Positions 23,341 through 34,608 of a stretch of 64,000 nt of DNA are shown here, in pieces. Source of the stretch: Vespula vulgaris (lineage: Eukaryota; Arthropoda; Insecta; Hymenoptera; Vespidae). The translations under genes were made by a program, and so were the position numbers. How positions within the stretch are numbered: the first letter of the stretch is position 1; the number at the start of each line of letters is the position of its first letter. The stretch covers positions 15,545,558 to 15,609,557 of the forward strand of contig NC_066587.1 of the NCBI RefSeq assembly GCF_905475345.1, given 5' to 3'. The notes below the pieces were generated by a model that was not told the origin of the DNA, ran no database searches, and saw only the letters and a program-made list of their open reading frames with translations.

Positions 23341-23450
23341 ACACGTATATGAACCCCTATCACCAGTGAATATAAATACATAGCTATTCACGAAAAGAGC
23401 CAAGCTGCAGCAGACGGAATCGAATCAAAACTGAAATGAAACGAATGAAC
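22901..23450. other. AT-rich stretch with (AT)n
   Basis: (AT)n at 23304-23336 (about 16 units). A donor-like TAG|GTAAGTAT at about 22997-23007 has only a weak pyrimidine tract upstream. No gene. Confidence 0.55.
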
Positions 23451-23709
23451 AAAAAATGAGAAACACAGAAAAAGAGAGAGAGGGAGAGAGAGAGAAGAGA
23501 GAACAAAAATGCAACGAAACAGACCAAAAGCGTAGACAATGCTTCCCTTCTTTTCATCCTCCTCTACTCGGAGAGAGAGAGCAAAATTTCGTTACACGCG
23601 ACGTCGCAAAAAATGCCGCAGCAGTAAAATGTATGTAAGTTCCGTAACCCTGGTATCTCACTCGCGAGAGAATAAAAAAATGAAAGAGTCAGAGAGGGAG
23701 GAAGAGAAA

Positions 23710-23757
23710 AAGAGAAAGAGAAAGAGAAAGAGAAAGAGAAAGAGAAAGAGAAAGAGA
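23710..23757. repeat. (AGAAAG)n hexanucleotide array
   Basis: Eight near-perfect 6 bp units, all purine. Confidence 0.96.
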
Positions 23758-23860
23758 GATGAAAACATTTCCCACGAGATCCTTTGTCTGGTAGACGCGC
23801 ACCGGGCGCCAGAAACATTTTGAAAAGCGCGTTTGTCAAAACAATAGGGCACGCTAACCG

Positions 23861-23912
23861 AGCCGAGCCGAGCAGAGTAGAGCAGAGCAGAGCAGAGCAG
23901 AGCAGAGCAGAG
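23861..23912. repeat. (AGCAG)n pentanucleotide array
   Basis: About ten units, starting with AGCCG variants, one AGTAG. GC-richer than its neighbours. Confidence 0.95.
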
Positions 23913-23930
23913 CTTTCGTCGCCCTTTTCC

Positions 23931-23982
23931 CTTCCCTTCTCTTCTCTTTTCTCTTCTCTTTTCTCTTCTCTTCTCTTCTCCT
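23931..23982. repeat. (TTCTC)n pyrimidine array
   Basis: Irregular TTCTC/TTTTCTC units, all pyrimidine. Opposite in strand bias to the AGAAAG array 175 bp upstream. Confidence 0.93.
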
Positions 23983-24830
23983 TGCCATCGACATCTACTC
24001 TCCTCCGCAACGACCATCCACCACAGGTTAAACGCGTCCGTGTCCGCGTCCATATCCGCGTCGCGTTTACGTTCGCGTATTCGTTCGACTCCCTGTACTT
24101 TTTCACACAGCATCGTGGTGAAAAAAGAAAAAAGAAAAAAGAAAGAAAGAAGGAAAAAAGAAACAAAATCTATAACGCTTGGAACGTGCAGCTTTACATC
24201 GCCGGGAAGCTCACGACGACAACCCTCGTTGTGTTATATTGAGAGAATATATATATATATATGGGGGTGTATGTGTGTGTGTGTATGTCTGTGTATCTAT
24301 ATACATATAACACGAGTCAATGTCCGCCGACATTGTTATCCTTTCTTTCTTTTGGCGTTACGAAAAAATACGAGATAGATCGATAAAACGGTGATAATGT
24401 GCGGGTTAAAAAGTTTTAACGGCATGTATAATAAAAAGAGAGCGAGAGAGAGAGAAAGATAATGCATATGCATCGAGATAACGATTCGAAAAGGGTAATA
24501 ACAGATATTTTTCTTCTTAATGTATTTACAAATAATTTGTTAAAACATAAAATATAAATATTGTTTAACTTTCAAATAAAAAGATATCGATACAATACGT
24601 ATCTCGTAATATTAATTTTTATATTAGGGAATAAATATTCTACTTCTTTGATTTATTGCCAATAACTCGTTAAAATGGACAAAATCGTGAGAATAATATC
24701 AATTAAAAAAAAAGAAAGAAAGAAAGAAAAGAAAAGAAAAAAGTAGGAAGAAAAAAAAAATCATCGAATAACACATTATGAAAATTACGTTCGCCGTAGA
24801 TATATTTTCTTTCTCTTTCGCAGATTTTCA
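23983..24830. other. No gene seen; short complex piece then AT-rich
   Basis: CGTCCGCGTCC-type hexamer-like words at 24035-24075, A/G run at 24120-24170, AT then GT alternation at 24247-24300, AT-rich beyond 24480. Confidence 0.4.
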
Positions 24831-24960
24831 AGACAGATGGGAGAGCTCGGGACGAGAGTAGTCGTACTTGGCCAGATGCACGCTATTAATTTTCCGTGAA
24901 GCAGCAATTTTATGAAGGACGAAAGAGATGCGCGAGAGAGCATCTGTCAGAAATAAAGGA
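24831..24960. other. Short complex island
   Basis: GGCCAGATGCACGCTATTAATTTTCC region with a TTAAT core. Candidate regulatory fragment. Confidence 0.2.
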
Positions 24961-24968
24961 AGGAAGGA

Positions 24969-25009
24969 AGAAAAGAAAAGAAAAGAAAAGAAAAGAAAAG
25001 AAAAGAAAA
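24969..25009. repeat. (AAAAG)n pentanucleotide array
   Basis: Eight perfect units, then A-rich sequence to 25110. Confidence 0.95.
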
Positions 25010-25203
25010 AAAAAACAAAAAATTAAGGAAGAAAGAAAGAAAGAAAATATAATAATTATAAAAACAACGATAAAAAAACAAAGAAATAGAAAAAGAAAAA
25101 AATCAAAAAACAAATCAAGAATGGCTAATTGATTTGCTTGGTAAAACTACTTTTGGAGCAGTGTTTTCAGAGGAAGAGAAAGGGGTGCGAAGAGGAGGAG
25201 GGA

Positions 25204-25205
<2 letters not shown>

Positions 25206-25245
<40 letters not shown>

Positions 25246-25283
25246 GAGAGATAGAGAGAGAGAAAAAGAGAGAGAGAGATTGT
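25206..25283. repeat. (GA)n microsatellite, interrupted
   Basis: GA units with CAGA and TAGA interruptions. Confidence 0.94.
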
Positions 25284-25620
25284 CGATCGTTCGAAGGCGG
25301 CTCAAGGCGAGCAATAAGAAGACCGGTGGTCTGCGATGTTCACGAAGCAATAACGCGTCTGTAAACCATAAGTAATATATTTTATAGTACGTAAGGTAAT
25401 AAAACAATGTATGCCTCCACATCTGGCCTTACCGGGACAGCCAATCGTCTTGCTGAATTCACCAGATCTCTCCCAGTTACCTCGACCCTTACCAACTCCA
25501 CCAACACCGATATCTCCTTCTCTTATTCTTTATTCTTTTCGATCGACTTTACAAGGTCCTATTGAAAATTATCAGATTTTCAGATCGAATGATCGCCGAA
25601 AAAAGAAATGAGAAAATTTC
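25284..25620. other. Complex island
   Basis: Two complex pieces (25284-25370, 25410-25500) with GCAATAA, ACCGGTGGTC and CCAATCG words. Short open frame of proline-rich type, not recognised. Confidence 0.22.
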
Positions 25621-26150
25621 AACGATTGATCTTTATCAAACGAATATAATATTTATCAATAAAACGAATATAATTGATATCAATATCTTTCGAATGATAA
25701 TAGAAACGTGATCATCCGAGATAAAACTCGAATTTTACGAGCGATCGTAAGGTAATAACGTTGCTGAAATTATTACGTTAAGAAATTAAACGATTTCATT
25801 TCAAGACAAATTATTTACCTCCTAAATACATTTAAAATTGATTCCACATAAATCTATTTTTCTTCTTAACTCTATCTCTCTTAATCCTCTTTCTCGTACG
25901 TTTACACGACGAATATATCTCTAAAAACGATCGGGACGAGATAATCCGAAACAAATACGAATATTTTACGAATATTATCGTATCTCATTGGTTCTGGCAT
26001 TATCTTTCGAATATATTCCAAAATTAATAAGTTTTTCAACATTTGAGATAAATCATTTTCACTGAATTCCCCCCTTTTAAAATTTATTCCAGCTAAAATA
26101 CATTTTCCTTTCCATCTCTTCTCTTCTCGTTTCTCTTAGTCTTCTTTTTC
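25621..26150. other. AT-rich stretch, no gene seen
   Basis: AT-rich with repeated AACGAATATAAT-like words at 25638-25675. Nothing else. Confidence 0.5.
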
Positions 26151-26419
26151 GAACGTTTACTCGACGATGCCTTCATTTTCAGTACGGAGCAGCCAAATGA
26201 CCGAAGGCATCGGCTTCCGGCAAACGGACGTGTAGTAATCGCGAAACGTAGAAGGAACGGCGATAAACCGAAGCGAGTTTTGACGTTGCGCGTGTACACA
26301 TATACGTATACAAGCTTTATCGGGAGATCCAGCATTTACTGCCGTGGTTTACGATCGTACGGCTCGTGCAATTGTTACCCGACGATCTTCCCAGAGGCAC
26401 GCAAGAGTTACCGAGAGAC

Positions 26420-26423
<4 letters not shown>
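26151..26423. other. Complex GC-balanced island
   Basis: CpG-containing block with CCAAATGACCG, GGCATCGGCTTCCGG and GGCGATAAACCG. Candidate conserved noncoding element. Confidence 0.27.
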
Positions 26424-26456
<33 letters not shown>

Positions 26457-26567
26457 ACAAGATTGACATTTGCGTGCATGAGTGCACACTCATCTGTATA
26501 TATATATCTTTCTGTCTCTCTCTTTCTCTCACTATGTCTCCCTTTCTCTCTATTTTTCTTTCTCTCT
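26424..26567. repeat. (GA)n and (CT)n pair in inverted orientation
   Basis: (GA)14 at 26424-26452 followed, 55 bp later, by imperfect CT/CTTT at 26510-26567. Confidence 0.92.
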
Positions 26568-27599
26568 TTATACGTGCTTTAAATGTATAGATCTACACGT
26601 ATTAGAAGTAGAAAAGTCGCGTTGTGTTGGTACACCTGCGTACACGTAACAGCATGTCACCATCTATTACACCTACCTCTAGGAAACAAGAAAGTTCGTT
26701 CTAACCACCGATCGGCGAAACAAAGTGAGAGCATCTATGTATCTAATAACTCGCTATTTTAGCGAAGGTACTTTACGATAATTATATTATTTATATTTGA
26801 CATATATCTTCTCATTTTTCCGAACGTAATTAGCGATGAATACGTATCCTTCTCAACGATTTAAATACTATCGAGTGTAAGATCCAAGAAGAAAAAAAAG
26901 AAAAGAAAAGAAGAAGAAGAAGGAGGTTACTGCTTTGCGTAATCCTAATTGATGTTTATTGCTCTTTCGTTCGCTACACTTCTGCCTCTATCCACGATCA
27001 AACGTTCAAGAGATCGTTTCAACTTTCAAATGGAAAGAAAAAAAATAAAATAAAAATAAAAAAGAAAAAAAAGAGAGAGAAAATGCAAAGCAAAAAAAAA
27101 AAGTTCCTTTGGAATTCGAACACTCGACGGACGATTGCGTTTTCTTCTATTACCTCTTTGCTAATTTGAAACAATATTAGATCGATCGATCTCGCAATTC
27201 GTAATTTATCGTCTCGATAAAGAATTATTTTACATTTTTTTTTCTCCAATCGTTTTTTCGCATTATTAATACAGAAAGGCAATTAAATGTTATACATATA
27301 TATATGTGTGTGTGTACGTGTATAAATATAAAATACAGTACAATTAGTAGAACAATATGTACATATAAATATAAATTTCTTGCAACATCGATACTGGCAA
27401 TACTAATCGACGTCCCTCTCTTATACATATTCGAAAATGCAACGCGAGCATTCATCTTTAAAATACAGTACCAACGAAATACCGAAATAAGCGTAGCTTC
27501 TGCGAAAACGAGTTCGAGGAATCGGAGCATGGGAAATTATTTCCATCGTTGATATGGGACACGCGTAAACGTTGATCGTAAAAAAGATGCGGAGGAAAA
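26568..27599. other. No gene seen
   Basis: Complex pieces at 26600-26730 and 27120-27200, purine triplets at 26885-26925, A-rich 27030-27100, AT/GT alternation at 27295-27320. None supports a gene. Confidence 0.4.
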
Positions 27600-27744
27600 G
27601 AGAAAAAGAGAGAAAGAGGAAAAAGAAAAAGAGAGAGCGAGACAGATAGATAGAAAGAGAGAGAGAGAGAGAGAGAGAGAAAAGAAACAGAAAAAAAAGA
27701 GAAGAAAAAAAACAGAGAGAGAGAGAGAGAGAGAAAGAGAGATA
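27600..27744. repeat. Purine-rich GA tract
   Basis: About 145 bp of nearly pure purine with two clean (GA)n runs (27656-27681 and 27714-27734). Confidence 0.93.
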
Positions 27745-28149
27745 TGTTAAAATTATGGTACAAGGACGCACGATAAAAATACACATATATAGCCGGGACG
27801 GGTGGTAGTAACTCGGATTAAAAAGTTCCGAGCGAGGCATCGGTTTTGCGTTATTGCGCAACGAGGTAAAAATATCGCTCGATAGTCGTTCGTCCGTACG
27901 TTTTTGTTCATTCGTTTATTCGTAATTTGAAAACGTCAAATTGGTAAAAATAAAATCTGAGATCGATGGAGTAACAACGACGTGGACGAGGAGATAAAAA
28001 AAGAAAGAAAGAGGAAGAGGATGACGAGGAATACGACAACGAAGAGGATGAAAGGAACTTTCGAAAAAGAAAAAGAAAAAGAAAAAAAAAGAAAAAGAGA
28101 GAGAGAGAGAGAGAGGAAAATGTGTTTGCTATTCGATGCTAAAACTGTA
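27745..28149. other. No gene seen
   Basis: Short complex segment at 27790-27900, then A/G-rich run 27990-28115 with GA units. Confidence 0.4.
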
Positions 28150-28500
28150 AAATATCGTTTTTAACTTGTTACGCTAGAGATCGCCCTCAGAATCGGACTT
28201 CAAAGGGAACTTCAATGTAACATCAGAATTCAACCAGAGGCGCATAACGTTAACTCGCCGACCCACTTTCATCCTGGCTATGTTCCGCGACTACGCACAT
28301 CTAACCAGTGGTCTATAAAATCCGATCGTTTGTGTACACTTCGCTTCGGAAACGTTTCAAGATACGGACAAACAGGATATTCGAAGCGCGGCGCAATCTT
28401 GCCCGTTACGTCAGCCTCTATACCAACACATTGGATCGATACGTCTCTATTAATATGGCTCGAGTTTTGCCGGGAGCTTATTTTCGATTTTCTTAGAGAG
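28150..28500. promoter_or_regulatory. Complex island with TATA-like word
   Basis: About 350 bp of complex CpG-containing sequence. TATAAAA at 28314-28320 could be a core promoter on the plus strand, but I see no good initiator 25-35 bp downstream. Short open frames on the plus strand are not recognised. Candidate conserved element, weak promoter. Confidence 0.22.
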
Positions 28501-28514
28501 AAACGTTCTTACTC

Positions 28515-28545
<31 letters not shown>

Positions 28546-28546
28546 C
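28515..28546. repeat. (CTAT)n tetranucleotide array
   Basis: Eight units, followed by T/CTTT-rich sequence to 28612, which ends in the acceptor-like TTTCTTGTTACAG at 28620. Confidence 0.94.
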
Positions 28547-28620
28547 TTTATATATATCTCTGTTTTTTTTCTTTCTTTTTTATTTTCTTTCTTTTTTTCT
28601 TTCTTTCTTTCTTGTTACAG

Positions 28621-29430
28621 ACCGTTCTCATTCTTCGATAATCGTATTCGTATTTATTTTTTAATAATCTTTCCACTCGATCGAGTATAGAATCGAAAGA
28701 TTTATAGAATCAATCTATCTCATGATGGATATATATTCGAAGAAATGATTAACTCTTATTAACCCTCTATATATAACGTTACGTAACTCGTATTGTTTAA
28801 ATCTTATTTGCTCGTTTTCTTTTTAGGTCAGAAAAAAAGTTTCATTGTTCGTATTCGATAAAGCTTTATTTTTACTTTCCTAAGTAAAACTTGTACTAAT
28901 TTCAACTACTACGTGATGTAATATAATTTCCTATTATGTAATTTGTTATTAAATGCACGCACAAAAAGAGAAAAAGAGAAAAAGAAAAAAGAAAGAAAGG
29001 AAGAAAAACAATCGTTACAGAGACAGCGATTTCCAATCTCTGATGGATACGTGCTTGATGTTTCAGTAGGCAAAAAAAAAAAAAGGTAAAATAATTCAGA
29101 ATACAATTATATTTCTTGAATATTAAAGGAATACGATATATATATAATATATTAGAAAAAATTGGTTGGGAAGTGATACACGAGTAAAAAAATAAAATAA
29201 AATAAAAAGAGAGAGAGAGAAAATAAAAAAAAAAGAAAATGAAAAAGAACATTGAACACCGCCGTTATAGAAGGGTTAAAAACGAGAGAAATATGATAAC
29301 TCGTTCGAGTACCATACAATCGTATATAATTGAACGTTCATCGATCTGTAATATACATAAACGCATGCATACATGCACGCTATATCCATACTTATTTCGT
29401 TCGACGAATAACAAACGTACATAGGACATA
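28621..29430. other. AT-rich stretch, no gene seen
   Basis: Two strong acceptor-like sites (ending 28620 and 28827) on the plus strand without open exons behind them. A-runs at 29070-29085 and 29220-29240. Confidence 0.4.
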
Positions 29431-29720
29431 ACAACTACGAGTCGACGATGATGTCCAACAAAAGTACAGCCGCGTTTGACATTTCAGGGAAGCGAGAATC
29501 GCGTAACGACCATTTCCAATGCGCAGTATTCCGATAAATTGGATTCCACTGTATTAAGGGAGAAGCGTGTATATATCTGGCTTCCCGATTTGCAATCCAC
29601 GTTTCCACTTTTAAGCACCGTCGAGAGAACATGCAATTACTCAACGAGCATACACACTCCATGCTAGCATATCGATATATTCCAGTCGAATACAGCCCTT
29701 CGCAAAAATGAAGCGTGTAG
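29431..29720. promoter_or_regulatory. Candidate conserved noncoding island
   Basis: Complex block (GCCGCGTTTGACATTTC, GCGCAGTATTCCG, GGGAGAAGCGTG) open in several frames of both strands without a recognisable protein, as expected of a GC-balanced noncoding element. Confidence 0.27.
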
Positions 29721-30119
29721 AGAATAATATAGTCGATACCACGAAGTGAGTACGATGGGTTATATTCACAAATTTTTCCTACCCTACGACGTTCCCGTTA
29801 ATACAAACAACGAAGCTTTATACGCCCAATGAATCTCTACATCGAGAACTCGAACGATATTATTTCCAAGAAAATATTTCGCGGATGAAATATTTCATAG
29901 TCTCTCTCTCTCTCTCTCTATCTCTCTCGTACGTATATTTAAAATCGAAAAATATGATATAATAATTGAATAAATCAATTCTTTGCCGATAACCGTCGTA
30001 AGAATAAAAAAAGAAATAGAAAAAAAAAGAAAGAAAGAAAAATAAAAGAAAATAAAAGAGTAAAAGATGAAATAAAAAATAAGAACAAAAGGAAAGAATT
30101 CGTTGGAAAGCTCGAGGAA
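29721..30119. other. No gene seen
   Basis: GAA|GTGAGTACG donor-like word at about 29743, (CT)n at 29901-29930, A-rich 30000-30090. Confidence 0.4.
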
Positions 30120-30365
30120 CACGTAACGGGACTTTGGAGGTGGTTTAAAAAAGCTCTATAGTAAGATTTAGAAGCGCATTTACGAGCCGGCGGTCACGAT
30201 AAAACGTCGATAGGAGCTTTTATCGATGACAGTACGCGTGAAATATACGATCACCGTTTTCATCGTAGGTACGTACGATTACGGTGAAATCACGACGTCG
30301 CCTTTGGAGAAAGCTACAGACTCCGTGTTTATGGCTGCCCACAGACGCAGCCGGTTGCGTATTTG
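30120..30365. promoter_or_regulatory. Candidate conserved noncoding island
   Basis: Complex sequence with GATAAAACG, TTTTATCGATG, GGTACGTACGATTACGG and GTTTATGGCTGCC. Several TTTAT-type posterior homeodomain-like cores and one TTTATGGC (PHO-like ATGGC). Function inferred. Confidence 0.3.
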
Positions 30366-31070
30366 CCGTATATAAGCGTTCTCTTTCTCTTTCTCTTTCC
30401 CTTTCTCACTCTCTCACAAGAGAAACGAAGAATGGTCTCCAGAAGTTTTGCGATACTACGGGTTCCCCATCGCCATTGTCATTTTTACGACTAATAAATT
30501 CATCGGTTTCTCGCCAATTCCTATAATGAGCTCGGATTTCTGCGGACGCCCGTAGAGACGTTAAAGGCTTTTTACCTCGCCGTTGTTCCTTGTATACCTA
30601 CGCTCGTAAAAAGGACGCGTGTTACCGCAATAACGACCCTTTCAGATTTCGAAGGTTAAGAAGAAATGAAAGACCGAATGCTCGAGGCAAAGAAGGCAAA
30701 CTCGTTCGCTCGAAAATCCAAGATACTTCTCTTACTTTTTATTTGTCTTTATCTCAACTACGTTTTCTTCGTCCTTAATAATAAAGATTCAGCAAAATGT
30801 CTCATTTCGTTTCCCTTACTCTCTATCTTTCTCTCTTCCTCTCTTTTATCAGATACTATTAAATTTATTTTTATTACCTAAAGTTTATCGTGTATCATCA
30901 AGTATATAGATATGCATGCATGTAACACGCCACGATGTTGAATAACCGATTGAGATCTTATCCTGTTATCTTATCGATTACACGATACTCTGAATTAATA
31001 CCTTAACTCGTCTTCCTGTTAAAGATTATTTACACGGTTAATTATGTTTCCCTTTGAAAATATCATCGTA
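30366..31070. other. No gene seen
   Basis: CTTT/CT run at 30378-30415, complex piece 30420-30700, then AT-rich. Open frames here are short and not recognised. Confidence 0.35.
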
Positions 31071-31340
31071 TGATGGCACCGTACCGTCCTTTAATCACGT
31101 CACCCGAATCTATATCCTATCGATCGTGAATAATTTAAATCAATTTACATATCGCTCAGACTAGTCTAGAAGCCGACTGTGATATTATAGAATCTAGATT
31201 CTAATACTGAGTTAGATCGAATGTTTTCAACGCATTTAAAAATAAAGCGAGGTTTAACGCGCGTGACATAATTGCCTCGTCGTCATTGAGCCGCGATATG
31301 CAATTAAGATAATAACTCGTCGTACACCGACCGAGATAAA
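31071..31340. promoter_or_regulatory. Island with clustered palindromes
   Basis: AGACTAGTCT (31158-31167) and TAGAATCTAGATTCTA (31188-31203) are perfect palindromes of 10 and 16 bp, 20 bp apart. The following 31250-31330 segment has ATAATTG, GCAATTAAG homeodomain-like cores in complex CpG-containing sequence. Role inferred. Confidence 0.28.
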
Positions 31341-32165
31341 CTAAAGTCTAACGAACGTATATTATATATTTATACGTATATTGTATATTGTTCGATGATA
31401 AAAAGACTTTCGAGAGAAATTGACCGGATATGCAATACTACTTTTAATCAACGTTCTCGTTCTCGTTATCGTTCTCGATGATATAAAATTCTCAACGAAT
31501 TAAACAACAAATTTGATATTCTCCCCATATACGTATTCAAGATGAGTTATCAATTATAATGATATTGTTCTCGACGAACATACTCGATCGTTCGTACGAT
31601 AATAATTGCTTAAAGTTATTATATAATAATAATAATAACAACAACAACAACAACAACAATAATAATAATAATAGCAATAATAATAAATCATAAATTCTCA
31701 TCGAGCTAAACCGAAACGAAGATCTCGACTTTAATCTTCGTTTTATTTCGAAGGAAATATTTAAAAAGGATTAATATTCCTAAGGTGCTCTCCATGTCGA
31801 AGGACGACAAGAATGACGTGAAAAACTTTACGCTCTTCGACCCTTTGCGATCGAGGGCGGTGGAATAGGAGAAGAAAGGGGAAGGGGAGATAGGGAGAGT
31901 GTGGGATTTAAAAAAAAAGAAAGGAAAAAAAATCGAGAGAAGATGCAGTCAGATATTTCCACAAATCGAATGAACGTGAGCCAAATGAAGCGATATTGAA
32001 AGGCGATATCGTCGATTCGTCCAACCAATGCACAAATTCAATAACGAGCCCTAGAAAAAAGAGCTAAGCGAGAACGAGGGAGAAAAAGAGATAAAGAGGA
32101 AGAGGAGAAAAGTGTATGCGTGCGTACGCTCGCGCGTAATGCGTGCATGTGTGTGTGTATGTATG
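31341..32165. other. AT-rich stretch with triplet array
   Basis: (AAT)/(AAC)n at 31625-31686. Repeated GTTCTC/GTTATC words at 31450-31480. Short complex pieces at 31790-31870 and 31960-32040. No gene. Confidence 0.45.
31625..31686. repeat. (AAT)n-(AAC)n-(AAT)n array
   Basis: AAC core of about seven units flanked by AAT units on both sides. Confidence 0.93.
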
Positions 32166-32166
32166 T

Positions 32167-32198
<32 letters not shown>
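32166..32198. repeat. (GA)n microsatellite
   Basis: About 13 GA units and GAAA tail, preceded by GT-rich alternation at 32140-32165. Confidence 0.95.
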
Positions 32199-32199
<1 letters not shown>

Positions 32200-33179
32200 A
32201 TAAATGACTCTGGAAACAGGGACGAATATGCTGGAAAATAAAGCTTTTCACGGATTTCCTATCGACGAAATTGGCTCTTTTGTGTCCTCGCATTTATGTA
32301 GATACGCTCCTGGAACATTTGCGTTTTTGTGCGAGGTCCAACTTTGATCTCACGAAGCTTTGATCGTTAAGACGTCGTACGATACCAACGACGTTACTAG
32401 TTCCACGCGCGACAAGACATTATTCGATATCGATGTATTCTGAATAAGAATAAAAATAAAAAAAAAAATCACATTAAACACGTCGAATTAAACGTAAACG
32501 AACTAACGAAGGTTATACCTTTAGAAATAATACCTATACAATATCTATCTGATAATATCTCTACGAAAGAGGCTACTATTTGATGAAGGAAAGAAGACGA
32601 ATAGATCGAAACGAAACTAAAACAAAAAAAACAAATAAAAAAAAAAAAAGAAACAACAAAAAGAGATCAAACTATGGTTATACAATCCATCGATAAGAGA
32701 TCGTTTATTTCATCGAATCTATATACATGGTAACAGTATAACGAAATATCCGAGTTTATCTCGGACGTCGATATCTCAACGTGAATGCTTATACGAGGAA
32801 AAGGAAATCGACGGTAGATTCTGAGGGTGGAGGAGAGGGGTGGTTAGATGGGTGAGGGGGAGGTGGAGCTAGTTGCTTTTCGCCGTTCGGCCATAACACG
32901 CGTTTACAATGCGAGACTCGATTACACCCACGATTACTCGTAGATCTCGATATTGAATCTCGCCATTCTTTTCGTTTACTCTTTGCCTCTCGTACACGTT
33001 GCTGCTCGCGTCGTCGCGCGTGTCGTTGAACTGTACATTTTACATTGTATATATATATACAAATATATAAAATATATATATATATATATATGTTTTTGTT
33101 CGTACGTGTGTTATATGTACGTGCGTGAATGTATGTGTATAAGAGAAGGCACGATAGAACGGCAAATCCGTCTGTAAAG
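32199..33179. other. No gene seen; scattered complex pieces
   Basis: Complex at 32215-32420 and 32800-33020 (G-rich 32820-32865), A-run at 32635-32650, AT run at 33048-33092. Confidence 0.35.
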
Positions 33180-33565
33180 CTATACAGATCGGCATAGTAT
33201 CGCGTATATTCGTTCGTCGTTTTGTTTCGCCCCGAGAAAAGGTATATCGATGAATGTGCTACGTGTGCAACGGTTGCTTCTCCTATCTCTCCCTTGCAAG
33301 CACCGCATCCGTTCCTACCCACAAACGCTTTGTGTCTATCCGTTCGGTTATCCAACGATCGATCCACCAAGAGAAAGAGAAAAGAGACCGGCTTGAAAAC
33401 CTTACGGCAAGCCAAGAGCGAAATATCGCGAGCGATCTCTCGCGTCGCCTACGGCGAGACGTTCGGCTATTAACGATTACATCGTTCGTGACTCGAAAAA
33501 CATTCCTGGTAGCTCGTAAACGTCAAAGGGACTCGCGCGGAACTCGTCCGTTTCGAGATAGAACG
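33180..33565. other. CpG-rich complex island
   Basis: Dense CpG sequence. CGCGAG and CTCGCG (33428-33445) form an inverted repeat with a 6 bp loop. A 108-codon plus frame crosses the block (Arg/Ser-rich) without recognisable domain. Candidate conserved element or noncoding exon. Confidence 0.25.
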
Positions 33566-33589
33566 GAAGAAAAAAAATAACTAGAAAAA

Positions 33590-33802
33590 AAGAAAAAGTG
33601 AAAAAAAAAAGGAAAAGAAAATACGAGAAATCTTGATACGTTTGTGTCTGTCTGCGTCGGGACAAATGGAAAAGAATAAATCAAGAAAAATAGAAAAGAA
33701 AGAGGAAAAAAAAAGAATTTATATGTATATATATATATATTTTTATATATATTTTACTTTTTATATTTTATATATTATTTTATATTTTTATTTCAATATT
33801 TC

Positions 33803-33833
<31 letters not shown>

Positions 33834-33895
33834 TACACATATATATATATATATTAAAAAAAGAAAAAGAAAAATTAAAAAAAAAATTGGCGAAG
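33590..33895. repeat. A-rich and AT alternating tract
   Basis: A-rich runs at 33590-33720 and 33855-33890 around TA-alternating sequence with TATATA runs at 33726-33752 and 33805-33853. Confidence 0.9.
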
Positions 33896-33915
33896 AAAGA
33901 ACTGGATATAATAAC

Positions 33916-34179
33916 ATGGGCGAGGATAATCTCGAAACTATAGAATATCAAGTTTTATGCTCCATCGGCTCGACAGCGGAGTTGATACAAATTGAAGCTG
34001 ACTTTTCAGAGATGAATTTACGGGAAGGTGCCACTTACGGTTTGCGAGCGGCACAGTCGTTGTTACAGGCGACTATTCGCGTGGATACTCGACTCCGTAG
34101 TCCGTCCATCGAGTCCTTTAATAAGTTCAACCATGTACTATACGGTGAACCGGCTATAATTCACACGAGTGAAAGCTAA
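33916..34179 (+). other. Open frame of normal composition (unrecognised, 87 codons)
   Basis: ATG at 33916 to TAA at 34177-34179, 87 residues starting MGEDNLETIEYQV. Unlike nearly all other frames in the window it is not low complexity: it is acidic in the first half (EADFSEMNLREG) and has an alanine/leucine stretch (GLRAAQSLLQA). I recognise no domain, signal peptide or membrane segment. Upstream is A-rich with no acceptor; a weak donor-like ACG|GTGAAC occurs near 34142. It could be a first coding exon, a small single-exon gene, a decayed transposon piece, or chance. The overlapping plus strand has no other supporting signal. The call is weak. Confidence 0.15.
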
Positions 34180-34254
34180 TGATTCGTTTCGAAGGAGAAA
34201 GTCGGTAAACGAGGGGGCAGGAGAAGGGAGGGGAAGTGGAGAAGAACAAACACG

Positions 34255-34274
34255 AGAGAGAGAGAGAGAGACAG

Positions 34275-34314
<40 letters not shown>
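34255..34314. repeat. (GA)n microsatellite
   Basis: Two GA runs separated by ACAGAAACA. Followed 190 bp later by CT runs, giving an inverted pair. Confidence 0.95.
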
Positions 34315-34317
<3 letters not shown>

Positions 34318-34502
34318 TTGGTGCACAAACAGACACATATAAAAATACACGAACACCCAGCAACGATTGGTACCTTCTTTCTTTCTCTCTCTTTATTTTC
34401 TTTTGTTAGTCACCGAGAAGCTCGTTAAAAAATCGTCTCGCGTGAGTCATACGAATCGAGAGATGGAAATCGCTCGCTTTCGCGCGCGTTCACGATCTTA
34501 TT

Positions 34503-34593
34503 ACGAAAGAGTTATCTCTCTCTTTCTCTCTCTTTCCTTCTTTCTTTCTTTCTCTCTTTCTCTCTCTCTCTCTCTCTTTCTCATTCTTTTCAG
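34503..34593. repeat. CT/CTTT pyrimidine tract ending in acceptor-like CAG
   Basis: Pyrimidine-rich for 90 bp, ending TCTCATTCTTTTCAG at 34593, an excellent 3' splice site match. Confidence 0.92.
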
Positions 34594-34608
34594 TTCCCAT
34601 TTGTGACA
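34594..34608 (+). other. Candidate 15 nt microexon
   Basis: TTCCCATTTGTGACA sits between a long pyrimidine tract ending in CAG (34591-34593) and a donor-like GTAAGA (34609-34614). Fifteen bases keep the frame and read FPFVT. Tiny exons between strong splice sites are known from insect and vertebrate neuronal genes. There is no transcript evidence and the host gene is unknown, so this may be chance in a CT-rich region. Confidence 0.15.

Noticed and set aside
23564..24166. 200-codon minus frame
   Set aside because: Built on three minisatellites of 5-6 bp. Not coding in appearance.
28314..28320. TATAAAA core promoter
   Set aside because: No initiator at the right distance and no supported transcript downstream. 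TATA words are frequent in AT-rich DNA. Same for 48483-48490.
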